Shown one piece after another: positions 1-10,325 of a DNA stretch of 64,000 bases. Origin of the DNA: Nocardioides sp. SR21 (GTDB lineage: Bacteria > Actinomycetota > Actinomycetes > Propionibacteriales > Nocardioidaceae). Position numbers and translations under genes: made by a program. The notes below the pieces were generated by a model. That model saw nothing but the letters and a program-made list of their open reading frames with translations. It had not been told where the DNA came from and made no database searches. Position 1 is the stretch's first letter, and every line of letters starts with the position of its first letter. The DNA lies in the NCBI RefSeq assembly GCF_022761125.1, contig NZ_JAKWJR010000001.1:558001-622000 (forward strand), given 5' to 3'.

Positions 1-174
1 CCAGGGCGTGTTGCCGTAGCCCTGTCCCGCCGACCACTTCTCGGGCGGCGAGTAGCCGCGGTCGAGCGGGTCGGCGACGTCGGCGTCGCCGAGGTCCTCG
101 ATGTTCCCGGGCTGGTCCTCGTCGTCGACGCTGTAGTCGCCGTAGATCTCCTGGTCGCCATCGCCATGACTCAT
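1..174 (-). CDS. DUF5709-type protein, N-terminal 58 codons (runs off left edge)
   Basis: An open frame starts at an ATG (base 174) and continues through the left edge, so only the first 58 residues are visible. The peptide is very acidic at the start and contains a 'YGDYSVDDEDQP' stretch followed by 'LDRGYSPPEKWS' and 'GYGNTPW'. This layout matches what I know of the actinobacterial DUF5709 family, whose function is not known. The ATG is supported by a TACCGT -10 box on the same strand with a 7-base gap, which would give a leaderless mRNA. It is transcribed away from the phosphoketolase gene. The family call rests on recognition of the motif order only. Confidence 0.6.
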   Translation of the reverse strand, partial: MSHGDGDQEIYGDYSVDDEDQPGNIEDLGDADVADPLDRGYSPPEKWSAGQGYGNTPW

Positions 175-181
175 GACCGGA

Positions 182-187
182 ACGGTA
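182..187 (-). promoter_or_regulatory. -10 box TACCGT, leaderless start of DUF5709 gene
   Basis: TACCGT lies 7 bases before the ATG at 174 on the minus strand, which places the transcript start at or next to the start codon. No ribosome binding site is present in the gap. Confidence 0.45.
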
Positions 188-266
188 CCCGCCCGATTCG
201 GGTGAGATGCGAGGCGAGGGCCATCCGGCCCTTGCGTGGCTGCCCGGCGGCGGCGAGCGTGGTGGC

Positions 267-2660
267 ATGGCCGATGACCTCGCAGTCCTGGACCGGTGGT
301 GGCGCGCGGCGAACTACCTGTCGGTCGGGCAGATCTACCTGATGAACAACCCGCTGCTGCGCGAGCCCCTGCTCCCCGAGCATGTGAAGCCGCGCCTCCT
401 CGGGCACTGGGGGACCACCCCTGGGCTCACCTTCATCTACGCCCACCTCAACCGCGCGATCATGGCGCGCGGCACCGAGATGCTCTACATCACCGGGCCC
501 GGCCACGGTGGTCCTGGCCTGGTGGCGGCGGCGTACCTCGAGGGGACCTACTCCGAGGTCTACCACGACATCGGGCTGGACGAGCGCGGCCTGCGCCGGC
601 TGTTCACCCAGTTCTCCTTCCCCGGCGGGATCCCCAGCCACGTCGCCCCCGAGACGCCCGGCTCGATCCACGAGGGTGGCGAGCTCGGCTACGCCCTCTC
701 GCACGCGTACGGCGCCGCGTTCGACAACCCCGACCTCATGGTCGCGGCGGTCGTCGGTGACGGTGAGGCCGAGACCGGCCCGCTGGCGACCAGCTGGCAC
801 GGCACGAAGTTCGTGGACCCGCGCCGCGACGGGGCGGTGCTGCCGATCCTGCACCTCAACGGGTACAAGATCGCCAACCCCACGGTCCTCGCGCGGATCC
901 CCGAGGAGGAGCTGCTCTCGCTGATGCGCGGCCACGGGCACACGCCGTACGTCGTCGCCGGTTCCGACCCGGCCCAGATGCACGCGGACTTCTCGGGCAC
1001 GCTCGACCGCTGCCTCGACGAGATCGCCGACATCCAGGGCGAGGCGCGCAACGCGTCCGGCGCGGTCGCGCGGCGGCCGTGGCCGATGATCGTGCTCCGC
1101 TCGCCGAAGGGCTGGACCGGCCCCAAGGAGGTCGACGGCAAGCGGGTGGAGGGCTTCTGGCGCTCCCACCAGGTGCCGTTCGCCAACGCCCGCGGGGACG
1201 ACGGCCACCGGAAGGTGCTCGAGGAGTGGATGCGCAGCTACGATCCCGAGTCGCTCTTCGACGAGTCCGGTGCGCCGGCCGCGGACATCGCGGCGCTGCA
1301 CCCCGGCGGTGACCTGCGGATGAGCGCGACCCCGCACGCCAACGGGGGCCTGCTGCTGCGCGGGCTGCAGCTGCCGGACTTCCGCGACTACGCCGTCGAC
1401 GTCGAGATCCCCGGCACCGGCGCGGTCGAGGCGACCCGCGTGCTCGGCGGGTTCCTGCGCGACGTCATGGCGGAGAACATGGACAACTTCCGGCTGTTCG
1501 CGCCCGACGAGAACTCCTCGAACCGGCTGCAGGACGTCATGGAGGTCACCAACCGGACCTGGAACGCCGAGATCGAGGAGTACGACGACCACCTCGCTCC
1601 GGACGGGCGGATCATGGAGATCCTGTCCGAGCACACCTGCCAGGGCTGGCTCGAGGGCTACCTGCTCACCGGCCGGCACGGGCTGTTCTCCTGCTACGAG
1701 GCGTTCATCCACCTGGTCGACTCGATGTTCAACCAGCACGCGAAGTGGTTGGGGACCACCCGCCGGATCGAGTGGCGCCGCCCGATCGCGTCGCTGAACT
1801 ACCTGCTGACCTCGCACGTCTGGCGCCAGGACCACAACGGCTTCTCCCACCAGGACCCGGGCTTCATCGACCACGTCGTGAACAAGAAGGCCGACGTCGT
1901 CCGCGTCTACCTGCCGCCGGACGCCAACACGCTGCTCTCGGTCGCGGACCACTGCCTGCGCAGCAAGCACTACGTGAACGTGATCGTGGCGGGCAAGCAG
2001 CCGGCTTTGCAGTACCTCCCGATGAACGAGGCGATCGTGCACTGCACGAAGGGCCTGGGCATCTGGGACTGGGCCTCGAACGACGAGGGTGGCCCGGACG
2101 CCGTGATGGGCTGCGCCGGCGACGTGCCCACCATGGAGACGATCGCCGCGGTCCAGCTGCTGCGCGAGCACGTCCCCGACCTGAAGGTCCGGGTCGTGAA
2201 CGTCGTCGACCTGATGCGCCTGCAGCCGGCCTCCGAGCACCCGCACGGGCTGACCGACGCGGACTTCGACTCGCTGTTCACCACCAGCCAGCCGGTGATC
2301 TTCGCCTACCACGGCTACCCGTGGCTCATCCACCGGCTGACCTACAAGCGCACCAACCACGCCAACATCCACGTGCGCGGGTACAAGGAGGAGGGCACCA
2401 CGACCACGCCGTTCGACATGGCAGTGATGAACCACATCGACCGGTACAACCTGGCCATCGACGTGCTCGACCGGGTGCCGCGGCTGGCGGCGACGTCAGC
2501 GGGGGCGCGGGAGTTCTTCAAGGACCAGCTGATCCGGCACCGGCAGTACGTCCGGACGCACGGTGAGGACCTGCCGGAGATCCAGGACTGGGAGTGGAGC
2601 CCGGCGTCCGGACCGACGGTGCGGACCTCGACGCCGGAGCAGGACGCTCCGGAGGGCTGA
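267..2660 (+). CDS. xfp: phosphoketolase (xylulose 5-phosphate/fructose 6-phosphate)
   Basis: This 797-residue protein is a thiamine diphosphate enzyme. It cleaves xylulose 5-phosphate (and in many family members fructose 6-phosphate) with phosphate to acetyl phosphate plus glyceraldehyde 3-phosphate or erythrose 4-phosphate. Visible family marks are GPGHGGPG (residues 77-84), [10 protein letters not shown] (133-142), the cofactor motif GDGEAETGP (164-172) and [11 protein letters not shown] near 200. The length is normal for the family (about 790-825). I chose the ATG at 267 because homology begins there; an in-frame upstream start at 207 would add 20 uncharacteristic residues. The stop lies 6 bases from the stop of the convergent fbiC gene. 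No acetate kinase gene is adjacent, so the fate of the acetyl phosphate is not shown here. Confidence 0.95.
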   Translation: MADDLAVLDRWWRAANYLSVGQIYLMNNPLLREPLLPEHVKPRLLGHWGTTPGLTFIYAHLNRAIMARGTEMLYITGPGHGGPGLVAAAYLEGTYSEVYHDIGLDERGLRRLFTQFSFPGGIPSHVAPETPGSIHEGGELGYALSHAYGAAFDNPDLMVAAVVGDGEAETGPLATSWHGTKFVDPRRDGAVLPILHLNGYKIANPTVLARIPEEELLSLMRGHGHTPYVVAGSDPAQMHADFSGTLDRCLDEIADIQGEARNASGAVARRPWPMIVLRSPKGWTGPKEVDGKRVEGFWRSHQVPFANARGDDGHRKVLEEWMRSYDPESLFDESGAPAADIAALHPGGDLRMSATPHANGGLLLRGLQLPDFRDYAVDVEIPGTGAVEATRVLGGFLRDVMAENMDNFRLFAPDENSSNRLQDVMEVTNRTWNAEIEEYDDHLAPDGRIMEILSEHTCQGWLEGYLLTGRHGLFSCYEAFIHLVDSMFNQHAKWLGTTRRIEWRRPIASLNYLLTSHVWRQDHNGFSHQDPGFIDHVVNKKADVVRVYLPPDANTLLSVADHCLRSKHYVNVIVAGKQPALQYLPMNEAIVHCTKGLGIWDWASNDEGGPDAVMGCAGDVPTMETIAAVQLLREHVPDLKVRVVNVVDLMRLQPASEHPHGLTDADFDSLFTTSQPVIFAYHGYPWLIHRLTYKRTNHANIHVRGYKEEGTTTTPFDMAVMNHIDRYNLAIDVLDRVPRLAATSAGAREFFKDQLIRHRQYVRTHGEDLPEIQDWEWSPASGPTVRTSTPEQDAPEG

Positions 2661-2666
2661 CCAGCC

Positions 2667-5165
2667 TCAGCGCACGCCGTACGTCGTCGTCCGCTCCACG
2701 ACGGGGCGGCCGATGCCGGCGCCGATCTCCACGAGCTCGGCGACGGTCTTGGCCGACCCGTGCTCGGAGCCGGCCATCCGCGAGATGGTCTCCTCCATCA
2801 GCGTGCCGCCGACGTCGTTCGCGCCCGCCTGCAGCATCGCGCGGGTGCCGTCGACGCCGAGCTTCACCCACGACGTCTGGATGTTGCGGATCCGGCCGTG
2901 CAGCAGGATCCGCGCCATCGCGTGCACCGCGAGGTTGTCGCGCAGGCTCGGACCGGGGCGGGCCACGCCGGCGAGGTAGATCGGCGACGAGGTGTGCACG
3001 AACGGCAGCGGCACGAACTCGGTGAAGCCGCCGGTCTCGTCCTGGATCCGGCTCAGCACTCGCAGGTGGCTGACCCAGTGCCGCGGGTTGTCGACGTGTC
3101 CGTACATCATCGTGCTCGTCGTGGGCAGGCCCACCTGGTGCGCGGTGGTGACGACCTCGATCCAGGTGCGGGTCGGCAGCTTGCCCTTGGTGAGCACCCA
3201 GCGGACCTCGTCGTCGAGGATCTCTGCCGCGGTGCCCGGGAGCGACCCGAGACCGGACTCGCGGGCCTTGATCAGGAAGTCCTCGATCGACAGCCCCGTG
3301 CGGGCGACGCCGTTCACGACCTCCATCGGCGAGAACGCGTGCACGTGCATGTCGGGGACCCGCTGCTTCACGGCGTTCACGAGGTCGAAGTACGCCGTCG
3401 CCGGGAGCTCGGGGTCGATGCCGCCCTGCATGCAGACCTCAGTGGCCCCGAGGTCCCAGGCCTCCTCGGCGCGGTCGGCGACCTCGTCGAGGGACAGGGA
3501 GTAGGCGTCCGCGTCGGTGCGGCGCTGCGCGAACGCGCAGAACCGGCAGCCGACGTAGCAGACGTTGGTGAAGTTGATGTTCCGGTTGACGACGTAGGTC
3601 ACGTCGTCGCCGACGGTCTCGCGGCGCAGGTCGTCGGCCAGCCGGCAGACCTCGCGCAGCAGGTCGCCCTCCGCGGTCATCAGCGTCAGCGCGTGCTCGT
3701 CGGACAGGTTGCCCGGGTCCCGCTCCGCGGCCTTGAGAGCGGCCATGCCGTCGGTGGTCGAGCCCGTCGAGACCCCGGTGCTCGACGCGGCCTCGCGGAC
3801 CGAGTCCCAGTCGCCGTACACGTTCGCGAAGTCCGAGCGCCGGTCATCGGTGCGGCCCTCGGTGTCGACGGCGCTGAACAGGTCCGTGCGGCCGACCGAG
3901 GCGAACCCGCCGTCCGGCTCCTGCCACGGCAGGCCGGTGGGGCGTACGTCGGGCCGCGCGAGCCCGTCGTCGGTGGCGAGCGCGGCGACATGGGCCGAGA
4001 CCCGCGGGTCGAGCCACGGCTCGCCCTGGCGGACGTACTCGGGGTGCACGGTCAGGCGCGGGGCGAGCTCGAAGCCGCAGCTCGCGGTGAGGTCACGGAG
4101 CCGGTCCAGGGACGGCCACGGCCGCTCCGGGTTGACGTGGTCGGGTGTCAGCGGGGACACGCCGCCCCAGTCGTCGACGCCGGCCTCGAGCAGTGCCCGG
4201 CACTCGGCCAGGTCGACCAGGTTGGGCGGCGCCTGGACCCGGGCCTTGGGGCCGAGCACGATCCGGGTGACCGCGATCGCGGCGCGGTACTCGTCGAGGT
4301 CGAGGTCGTCGGCGTGCCGCATCGCGGTGTCGGGCTTGGCCCGGAAGTTCTGGACGATCACCTCCTGCACGGAGCCGAAGGCGCGGGAGACCTGGCGCAG
4401 CGCGAAGATCGTCTCGGCCCGCTCGGTGAGGTCCTCCCCGATGCCGACCAGCAGCCCGGTCGTGAACGGGATCGAGAGCCGGCCGGCGTCCTCGAGCACG
4501 CGGAGCCGGACGGCCGGGTCCTTGTCGGGGGAGCCGTGGTGCGCCTCGCCCTTGTCCTCGAACAGGCGGCGCGAGGTCGTCTCGAGCATCATCCCCATCG
4601 ACGGGGAGACCGGCTTGAGCCGGTTCATCTCCTCCCAGGTCATCACGCCGGGGTTGAGGTGGGGCAGCAGCCCGGTCTCCTCCAGCACCCGGACCGCCAT
4701 GGCCCGGACGTAGGCGAGCGTGGAGTCGTAGCCCTGCTCGTCCAGCCAGGCCTGCGCCTCCGGCCACCGGTCCTCCGGCCGGTCGCCGAGGGTGAACAGC
4801 GCCTCGAGGCAGCCGAGCTCGGCGCCCTGCCGCGCGATCTCCAGGATCTCGTCGGGGGACAGGTACATCGCGTGCCCGGCGCGGCTGAGCTGGCCGGGGG
4901 TCTCGACGAACGTGCAGTAGTGACACCGGTCGCGACACAGCTTGGTGACCGGGATGAACACCTTCGGCGAGTAGGTCACCACGCCGGGGCGGCCGGCCGC
5001 CACCAGGCCGGCGTCGCGGACCTTCGCGGCTGCTGCGGTCAGTCGGTCCAGGTCTTCGCCGGTGGCAGCCAGCAGGGCGGTCGCCTCGGGCACGTCCAGG
5101 GCGGCCCCGCGCTCGGCGCGCGCCAGAGCGCGACGTACCTGCTGCGGAGTGGGCTGCTCACTCAT
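2667..5165 (-). CDS. fbiC: FbiC, FO synthase (CofG-CofH fusion) for coenzyme F420
   Basis: This 832-residue protein carries two radical-SAM modules, as in actinobacterial FbiC. The N-terminal CofG-like half has CRDRCHYC (Cys77, 81, 84). The C-terminal CofH-like half has CYVGCRFC (Cys536, 540, 543). The enzyme joins a tyrosine-derived radical to 5-amino-6-ribitylaminouracil to make FO, the deazaflavin core of F420. The ATG at 5165 is preferred to a GTG two codons upstream because TAGCCT sits exactly 6 bases before it. A probable user of F420 is encoded at 15880-16914. The gene follows the MMPL gene on the same strand, but a hairpin and its own -10 box lie between them. Confidence 0.95.
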   Translation of the reverse strand: MSEQPTPQQVRRALARAERGAALDVPEATALLAATGEDLDRLTAAAAKVRDAGLVAAGRPGVVTYSPKVFIPVTKLCRDRCHYCTFVETPGQLSRAGHAMYLSPDEILEIARQGAELGCLEALFTLGDRPEDRWPEAQAWLDEQGYDSTLAYVRAMAVRVLEETGLLPHLNPGVMTWEEMNRLKPVSPSMGMMLETTSRRLFEDKGEAHHGSPDKDPAVRLRVLEDAGRLSIPFTTGLLVGIGEDLTERAETIFALRQVSRAFGSVQEVIVQNFRAKPDTAMRHADDLDLDEYRAAIAVTRIVLGPKARVQAPPNLVDLAECRALLEAGVDDWGGVSPLTPDHVNPERPWPSLDRLRDLTASCGFELAPRLTVHPEYVRQGEPWLDPRVSAHVAALATDDGLARPDVRPTGLPWQEPDGGFASVGRTDLFSAVDTEGRTDDRRSDFANVYGDWDSVREAASSTGVSTGSTTDGMAALKAAERDPGNLSDEHALTLMTAEGDLLREVCRLADDLRRETVGDDVTYVVNRNINFTNVCYVGCRFCAFAQRRTDADAYSLSLDEVADRAEEAWDLGATEVCMQGGIDPELPATAYFDLVNAVKQRVPDMHVHAFSPMEVVNGVARTGLSIEDFLIKARESGLGSLPGTAAEILDDEVRWVLTKGKLPTRTWIEVVTTAHQVGLPTTSTMMYGHVDNPRHWVSHLRVLSRIQDETGGFTEFVPLPFVHTSSPIYLAGVARPGPSLRDNLAVHAMARILLHGRIRNIQTSWVKLGVDGTRAMLQAGANDVGGTLMEETISRMAGSEHGSAKTVAELVEIGAGIGRPVVERTTTYGVR

Positions 5166-5171
5166 TCGCAC

Positions 5172-5177
5172 AGGCTA
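5172..5177 (-). promoter_or_regulatory. -10 box TAGCCT, leaderless start of fbiC
   Basis: TAGCCT ends 6 bases before the ATG at 5165, which is the leaderless spacing. It supports the downstream of two possible start codons and independent transcription of fbiC. Confidence 0.5.
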
Positions 5178-5181
5178 GCCA

Positions 5182-5203
5182 GCCGCTCCCGGTCGGGAGC
5201 GGC
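5182..5203 (-). terminator. hairpin between MMPL gene and fbiC
   Basis: A perfect 10-bp stem (arms gccgctcccg and cgggagcggc) with a 2-base loop lies 20 bases after the MMPL stop codon. There is no T tract. It is likely to end the MMPL transcript, but it also sits immediately upstream of the fbiC -10 box and could be a protein site. Confidence 0.5.
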
Positions 5204-5222
5204 CGGCCAGCTGTTGGTCAGG

Positions 5223-7367
5223 TCACACCGACGCCGGTTGGGGCACCGGCTCGGCCTCGGGGTCCTTGGGCGGCACGACCGGTGGCTTGCGGTCGAGCGC
5301 GCTCGGCCACCAGATCTTCCCGCCTAGGTCGAGGTTGATCGCGGTGACCAGCACCGACCGCACGATCATCGTGTCGAGCAGGACGCCGAGGGCGATGGTC
5401 GTGCCGATGTGCAGCGCGAACGTCAGCGGCATGGTGGCCAGCGCGCCGAACGTCGCCGCGAGCACGATGCCGGCCGCGGTGATCACCCCGCCCGTCGACG
5501 CGAGCGCGATCAGCGAGCCCCGTCGCGTGCCCTTGGTGACCGTCTCCTCCCGCACCCGGGTCATCAGGAAGATGTTGTAGTCGATGCCCAGGGCGACCAG
5601 GAACACGAACGCGTACAACGGGAACCCGGGATCGGTGTGCGGCCGGTCGTAGACCAGGTCGAAGACCACCCCGGAGATGCCCAGCGCCGCGCCGAAGGAC
5701 AGGATCACCGTGCCGATGAGGATCAGCGGGGACGCGAGTGCCCGCAGCAGGCCCATCAGGATCAGCATCACCGCGACCAGCATGATCGGGATGACGACCT
5801 TGTTGTCGCGCGCCGAGGCCTCCTCCACGTCGATCGTGACCGCGGTCCAGCCGCCCACCTGGGCGTCCGCGCCCTCCACCGAGTGCACCGCGTCGCGGAC
5901 CTCGTGGACCGCCTCGATCGACTTCTGGTCGAGCGGGTCGGCGGTGAGGTTGGCCAGGATCAGGGAGGTGCCGTCCTTGTCGGCGACGATCGCGGGCTCC
6001 TGGATGCCCTCGATGCCGGCCATGGACTCGACGACCGCCTCGGCCTGGTCGGTGTTGGCGATGATCTGGACCGGCGAGCTCGCGTCCACGAGCCCGTGCT
6101 CGACCAGGAGCTCGTTGCCCTGGACCGACTCGACCTCCTGGCCGGCGACGTACGTCTCGTCGTTCGGGATGCCCGAGGTGTCGAGGCGCAGCGCGCCGAG
6201 CGCGACGATCAGCAGCGCGATCGCGGTGAAGATCCAGACGACGCGCGGGCGCGGGGCGATCCGGTTGCCGGTGCGTGCCCAGAAGCCCGACTCGGTCGGC
6301 TCCTCGCTGCCGAAGCGCGGGATGAACGGCCAGAACACCCAGCGGCCGCAGATGACCAGGAGCGCGGGGAGCAGGGTGACCATGACGACGAACGTCACGG
6401 CGACGGCGACGGCGTTGGCCGGGCCGAGACCGGCGGTCGAGTTGAGCTCGGCGAACATCAGGCAGAGCAGGCCGACGACCACGGTCGAGGCGCTGGCGAA
6501 GATCGCCGGGGCGGCGCGGTGCAGCGCGAACGCCATCGCCTCGTGCCGGTCCTCGTGACGGCGCAGCTCTTCTCGATAGCGAGCGACCAGCAGCAGGGCG
6601 TAGTCCGTCCCGGCCCCGATCACCAGCACGGTCATGATGAACTGCGTCTGTCCGTTGATCGTCATGTCGCCGTACTTGGCCAGCAGGTAGAGCAGGCCGC
6701 TCGCGATCACGAGGCTGACGACGGCGCTGAGGATCGGGAGCACCCAGAGCACCGGGCTGCGGTAGCTGACGAGCAGGATAAGGATCACCGCCCCGAGCGT
6801 GATCAGCAGCAGCCGGCCGTCCATGCCCGCGAACGCGGCCGCCTGGTCGGCGGTGGTGCCGCCGGCGCCCGCGACGTACACCTCGACGCCGTCGATGGCC
6901 GTGAGCTCCTTGACCTCGTCGCGGACGTCGGGCATGTCCTCCCAGAGCTCGTCGCCACGGTTGATCGTGAAGTCCAGCTTCGCGACCTGCCCGTCCTCGG
7001 AGACGTACGGCGTGGGGATGCCCTGCTCCGCAGCGGTCTGCGGGGTGATGACGTTGGAGACGCCCTCGATCTCCGCGATCTCAGGACCGTGGCTCTCGAT
7101 CGCCGCGAGGTCCTCCTCGGTGAGGCCGGACTCCTTGTAGTAGACGATCGTCGTCACGAGCTCGTTCGGGTCCTGGAAGTCCTCCAGCCGCTCGATCGCC
7201 TGCGTCGACTCGGCACTCTCGGGCAGCCACGACTCGGCCTCGTTGTTCTGGACGCTGGTCAGCTTGCCCGCCAGGGAGCCCATGGCGAAGAAGGCGATGA
7301 CCACGGCGACGAGGACGATCCACTTGGTGATGCGGCCGGTCAGCTTCCCGGCGATCTGGATGTGCAT
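5223..7367 (-). CDS. MMPL/RND-family transporter (YdfJ-like)
   Basis: This 714-residue membrane protein has the two-fold RND layout: a single helix near residues 16-33, a large extracytoplasmic loop (about 37-180), a bundle of helices (about 182-345), then a repeat of this plan with a helix near 376, a second loop and a bundle at about 524-680. The paired signature segments GAGTDYALLLVARYREE (251-267) and GIDYNIFLMTRVREE (about 590) are typical of MMPL proteins, and their charged membrane residues couple transport to the proton gradient. Members export lipids or lipophilic compounds; the cargo here cannot be told. The ATG is the natural start because the first helix follows it at once. A 7-bp inverted repeat lies upstream at 7461-7486. 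Confidence 0.9.
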   Translation of the reverse strand: MHIQIAGKLTGRITKWIVLVAVVIAFFAMGSLAGKLTSVQNNEAESWLPESAESTQAIERLEDFQDPNELVTTIVYYKESGLTEEDLAAIESHGPEIAEIEGVSNVITPQTAAEQGIPTPYVSEDGQVAKLDFTINRGDELWEDMPDVRDEVKELTAIDGVEVYVAGAGGTTADQAAAFAGMDGRLLLITLGAVILILLVSYRSPVLWVLPILSAVVSLVIASGLLYLLAKYGDMTINGQTQFIMTVLVIGAGTDYALLLVARYREELRRHEDRHEAMAFALHRAAPAIFASASTVVVGLLCLMFAELNSTAGLGPANAVAVAVTFVVMVTLLPALLVICGRWVFWPFIPRFGSEEPTESGFWARTGNRIAPRPRVVWIFTAIALLIVALGALRLDTSGIPNDETYVAGQEVESVQGNELLVEHGLVDASSPVQIIANTDQAEAVVESMAGIEGIQEPAIVADKDGTSLILANLTADPLDQKSIEAVHEVRDAVHSVEGADAQVGGWTAVTIDVEEASARDNKVVIPIMLVAVMLILMGLLRALASPLILIGTVILSFGAALGISGVVFDLVYDRPHTDPGFPLYAFVFLVALGIDYNIFLMTRVREETVTKGTRRGSLIALASTGGVITAAGIVLAATFGALATMPLTFALHIGTTIALGVLLDTMIVRSVLVTAINLDLGGKIWWPSALDRKPPVVPPKDPEAEPVPQPASV

Positions 7368-7460
7368 GGGGGAACTCTCTCAGTGAGCGGGGACAGCGGG
7401 CATCGGGGTTTTCCCCTAGTCCGACCGGTGCAGCATCGCGAAGTCATCGGACGCTCGTAC

Positions 7461-7486
7461 GTCGAACGGGGGGAACCGTGTTCGAC
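7461..7486. promoter_or_regulatory. inverted repeat gtcgaac-N12-gttcgac upstream of MMPL gene
   Basis: Perfect 7-bp arms separated by 12 bases lie about 95 bases upstream of the MMPL start and just past the 3' end of tauB. The spacing is too wide for the actinobacterial LexA box (4 bases between GAAC and GTTC). It could be an operator for a dimeric repressor of the transporter, but nothing else supports this. Confidence 0.25.
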
Positions 7487-7532
7487 ACGCTTCCAGGATC
7501 TCAGGTCAGAACCTGACCGCTACTGATTTCCG

Positions 7533-8327
7533 TCAGGCCACGGCGGTCGGCGCGTGGATCGCGCCGCGCACCTCGTCGCAGAGGGCGACGTACTCCGGCA
7601 GCGCCCGGATCTCGTCGGCCGGGACGCGTACGCCGCCGTCGCTGAAGACGGCCGGTCGGTCGAGGACGATCCGCCCGGGCCGCGGGCTCATCACGAGCAC
7701 GCGGGAGCCGAGGAACACCGCCTCGTCGACGCTGTGGGTGATGAACAGGATCGTGCGGCCGGTGGCCCGCCAGATCTCCAGCAGCTCGCTCTGCAGGCGC
7801 TCGCGGGTGAGGGCGTCGAGGGCGCCGAAGGGCTCGTCCATCAGCACGATGTCGGGCTCGTTGGCGAGGACGCGGGCGATCTGGCAGCGCTGCTGCATGC
7901 CGCCGGAGAGCTCGTACGGACGGTGCTTCTCGAAGTCGGCCAGGCCGACCATCTCCAGGTAGCGCGAGGCCGTCTCGGCGCGGTCGTGGGCGGAGACCCC
8001 GCGCAGCTTCGGGCCGAGCTCGACGTTGCGGCGTACGGAGAGCCACGGGTACAGCGTGGGCTGCTGGAACACGACGCCGCGCTCCTCGCCCGGTCCGCGT
8101 ACGGCGTCCCCGCCGACCGCGACGGTGCCCTCGCTCGCCGTCATGAAGCCCGCGAGCAGGCGCAGCAGCGTGGTCTTGCCGCAGCCCGATGGCCCGGCGA
8201 GCGTGACGAACTCGCCGGGCTCGATCGTGAGGTCGATCCGGTCGAGCGCCGGGACGGCGGCACCACCCACGGTGAAGTGGTGCCGCACGCCCCGGAACTC
8301 GACGCGTCGGTCGTGCCGGTCAGTCAC
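7533..8327 (-). CDS. tauB: taurine/sulfonate-type ABC transporter, ATP-binding protein
   Basis: This 264-residue ATPase would drive uptake through the adjacent permease. It shows Walker A GPSGCGKTT (45-53), the Q-loop VVFQQ (85-89), signature LSGGMQQ (140-146), Walker B IVLMDEP (160-166) and the switch histidine in FITHS (near 198). The segment RGPGEERGVVFQ before the Q-loop is characteristic of the TauB/SsuB/NrtD group. I placed the start at a GTG (8327) that overlaps the tauA stop by 8 bases, because homology begins there; a longer frame upstream reads tauA out of frame. A short hairpin (ggtcag/ctgacc, 7504-7518) lies just after the stop. The natural substrate is not proven by sequence. Confidence 0.85.
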   Translation of the reverse strand: MTDRHDRRVEFRGVRHHFTVGGAAVPALDRIDLTIEPGEFVTLAGPSGCGKTTLLRLLAGFMTASEGTVAVGGDAVRGPGEERGVVFQQPTLYPWLSVRRNVELGPKLRGVSAHDRAETASRYLEMVGLADFEKHRPYELSGGMQQRCQIARVLANEPDIVLMDEPFGALDALTRERLQSELLEIWRATGRTILFITHSVDEAVFLGSRVLVMSPRPGRIVLDRPAVFSDGGVRVPADEIRALPEYVALCDEVRGAIHAPTAVA

Positions 8328-9393
8328 CGGCGACGCTCTCGGCCGGGCCGGCGTCGACGTGCTCGGCGTAGTCCGCCTCGGTGCCGACCGCCTCGATGCC
8401 GCCCTGCTCGAGCAGGAAGCCGGCGGTGTTGAAGAGGTCCTTCGCGAACTGACCGCCGAGGTAGTCGGCACTCGCCTGCTCCGAAGCGGTCAGGTAGGTG
8501 AGGCCCGCGAACTGCTTCTCGGCGTCCGCGGGGTCGATGCCGAGCACGACGGCGACCGACTCGGCCGCGGTGGCCGGGTCGTCCTGGATCAGCTTGACGG
8601 CCCAGTCCTGAGCCTTCGCCCACTGGGTGAGGAACTCCGGGTTCTCGGTGATGAAGGCGCGGCTGGCGGTGCCGACGTCGAACGTCGGGCGGCCCGCCTC
8701 CGCGGTGTCGGCGCTGGAGAGGATCCGCTCGCCGCCGGTCTCGAGGAGCTGGCTCTGGGTGGGGTCCCACACCCAGGCGGCGTCGATCTGGGCGCCCTGC
8801 CAGGCGGCCGGCATCTTGTCGGGGTCGAGGTTGATCACCTCGACGTCCTTGCCCGCCTCGAGGCCGGCGTCGGTGAGGGCCTGGAGCAGCGAGTAGTGCG
8901 CGGTGCTGCTGAACGGGACCGCGACCGTCTTCCCCTTCAGGCCGGAGATGTCGGTGATCGACGGGTCCTTGACGATGAGGGACTCGGCGTCCCCGATGAC
9001 GTCGTGGATCCAGACGACCGCGATGTCGGCGTCGTCCACGATCGGCTTGGAGGAGGCGATCGTCGCGGGCGAGGAGCCCATCAGGCCGAGGTCGACTTCG
9101 TCGGTGCCGTAGTACTTGACGACCTCGCCGCCCGACGGGGCCTGGACCCACTTGATGGTGGCGTTGGGCATGCAGGCCTCGAGGATGCCGAGGTCCTTCA
9201 CGACGACGTCACCGTTGGGGATCGCCTGCCAGGCGATGCGGGCGGTGGTCGTCACGGACTCGTCGGGCTCCCACGGGCAGTCGCTGTCGGCGGGGGCCGA
9301 GGCGGTGCTGCTCCGGCCGCTCTCCACGCAGCCGGACAGGGAGAGGGCGAGGGCGGCGGCCGCCAGGGCGGCAGCGGTGGCACGGGTCTTCAC
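8320..9393 (-). CDS. tauA: taurine/sulfonate-type ABC transporter, substrate-binding lipoprotein
   Basis: This 357-residue lipoprotein should bind the transported solute outside the membrane. It has a basic N-terminus, an alanine/leucine-rich helix and a lipobox LSLSGC with the lipidated Cys at residue 22. The mature part has the periplasmic-binding fold seen in TauA/SsuA proteins, including GLMGSSPATIASSK and AAWVWDPTQSQ. The GTG at 9393 is chosen over an ATG at 9417 because GAAGGA lies 9 bases before the GTG and the signal peptide then begins with the usual Lys/Arg. It sits between the permease and ATPase genes in one operon. Other organic sulfur or nitrogen compounds remain possible ligands. 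Confidence 0.85.
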   Translation of the reverse strand: MKTRATAAALAAAALALSLSGCVESGRSSTASAPADSDCPWEPDESVTTTARIAWQAIPNGDVVVKDLGILEACMPNATIKWVQAPSGGEVVKYYGTDEVDLGLMGSSPATIASSKPIVDDADIAVVWIHDVIGDAESLIVKDPSITDISGLKGKTVAVPFSSTAHYSLLQALTDAGLEAGKDVEVINLDPDKMPAAWQGAQIDAAWVWDPTQSQLLETGGERILSSADTAEAGRPTFDVGTASRAFITENPEFLTQWAKAQDWAVKLIQDDPATAAESVAVVLGIDPADAEKQFAGLTYLTASEQASADYLGGQFAKDLFNTAGFLLEQGGIEAVGTEADYAEHVDAGPAESVAGD

Positions 9394-9434
9394 GGAGGGT
9401 GTTCCTTCACTGGTCATGCGTCGGAGGACGCTGT

Positions 9435-10325
9435 TCACGCCTTGCCCCGCCAGGGGACGAGGACTTTTTCGAGGGACTTCAACCCGAGATCGAGGAGGAT
9501 CGCCGCGATGCCGATCACGACGATGCAGGCGATGACGAGGGCGGTCTGGAGCTGGTTGCCCGCGAGGTAGGCGAGACCGCCGATGCCGGGGATGCCGTTG
9601 GCGATCTCGGCGGCCACGACCGTGGTCCAGGCGAACCCGGTGGCGACCCGGATGCCGGTGAGGATGTCCGGGGTCGAGGCCGGCAGCACGACGGCGGTCA
9701 GCACCTGGCGGCGCGAGGCGCCGAGCGAGCGGACGGCGTTCACCTGGTCCTGGCGTACCCCGTGGACACCGCTGATCGTGGCCATCGCGATCGGCGGGAA
9801 GGCGGCGAGGAAGAGCAGCCAGACCTTGGAGGTGTCGCCGATCCCGAACCACACGATCAGCAGGCCGATGTAGGCCAGCGGGGGCAGCGAGCGCAGGAAG
9901 TTGAGGTACGGCTCGAGGACGACGCCGAGCCAGGTGGTCCCCATGACGAGGCCCAGCGGGATGCCGACGACGATGGCGGCACCGACGCCGATCGCGATGC
10001 GCTGCAGGCTCGCGATGAGGTGCTCCCACAGGTAGTAGCCCTGCTCGCCGCGGACGATCCGGTCGGAGCCGGCGGCGACCGGGTGGTCGGTGTTGGCGCG
10101 GACGAACGCGTCCCACACGTCGCCGGGCGGTGGCAGGTACAGCGGCGAGACCCACTCCATCGCCGTCACGAACCACCACGCGGACAGCAGCAGGAGCAGC
10201 GTCGATGCATGCAGCGCCAGCAGCTTGAGCCGGTGTCGGCGGCGCTCGCGCCGGTGGTCCTGCGGGCCCGCGGCGGGGGTCGACGGCGCCACCTCGGGTG
10301 CGGGCGCGGCCACGGTCTGCGTCAT
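9435..10325 (-). CDS. tauC: taurine/sulfonate-type ABC transporter, permease
   Basis: This 296-residue permease has a proline-rich, then arginine-rich cytoplasmic N-terminus of about 33 residues, followed by about six membrane helices. The binding-protein-dependent permease region contains AVRSLGASRRQVL, the EAA-type coupling loop that contacts the ATPase, and PPLAYIGLLIVWFGIGDTSK, which is close to TauC as I know it. It is the first gene of a tauC-tauA-tauB operon. The ATG coincides with one arm of an inverted repeat and has a TAAATT -10 box 7 bases upstream with no ribosome binding site, so translation is probably leaderless. Confidence 0.85.
   Translation of the reverse strand: MTQTVAAPAPEVAPSTPAAGPQDHRRERRRHRLKLLALHASTLLLLLSAWWFVTAMEWVSPLYLPPPGDVWDAFVRANTDHPVAAGSDRIVRGEQGYYLWEHLIASLQRIAIGVGAAIVVGIPLGLVMGTTWLGVVLEPYLNFLRSLPPLAYIGLLIVWFGIGDTSKVWLLFLAAFPPIAMATISGVHGVRQDQVNAVRSLGASRRQVLTAVVLPASTPDILTGIRVATGFAWTTVVAAEIANGIPGIGGLAYLAGNQLQTALVIACIVVIGIAAILLDLGLKSLEKVLVPWRGKA

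Noticed and set aside
2760..5327. Long open frame opposite fbiC (855 codons), and similar long antisense frames opposite icd, purH, pcrA and cheA
   Set aside because: They are a by-product of G/C-rich third positions. The peptides are rich in Arg, Val, Asp, His and Gly with no domain, and the opposite strand encodes a clear enzyme in each case.
7461..7486. LexA (SOS) box upstream of the MMPL gene
   Set aside because: The half-sites gaac and gttc are separated by far more than the 4 bases required.
8328..8471. N-terminal extension of tauB by 48 residues
   Set aside because: The added residues (Ser, Thr, Arg, Pro-rich) are the out-of-frame reading of the end of tauA. A GTG at 8327 fits the family start.
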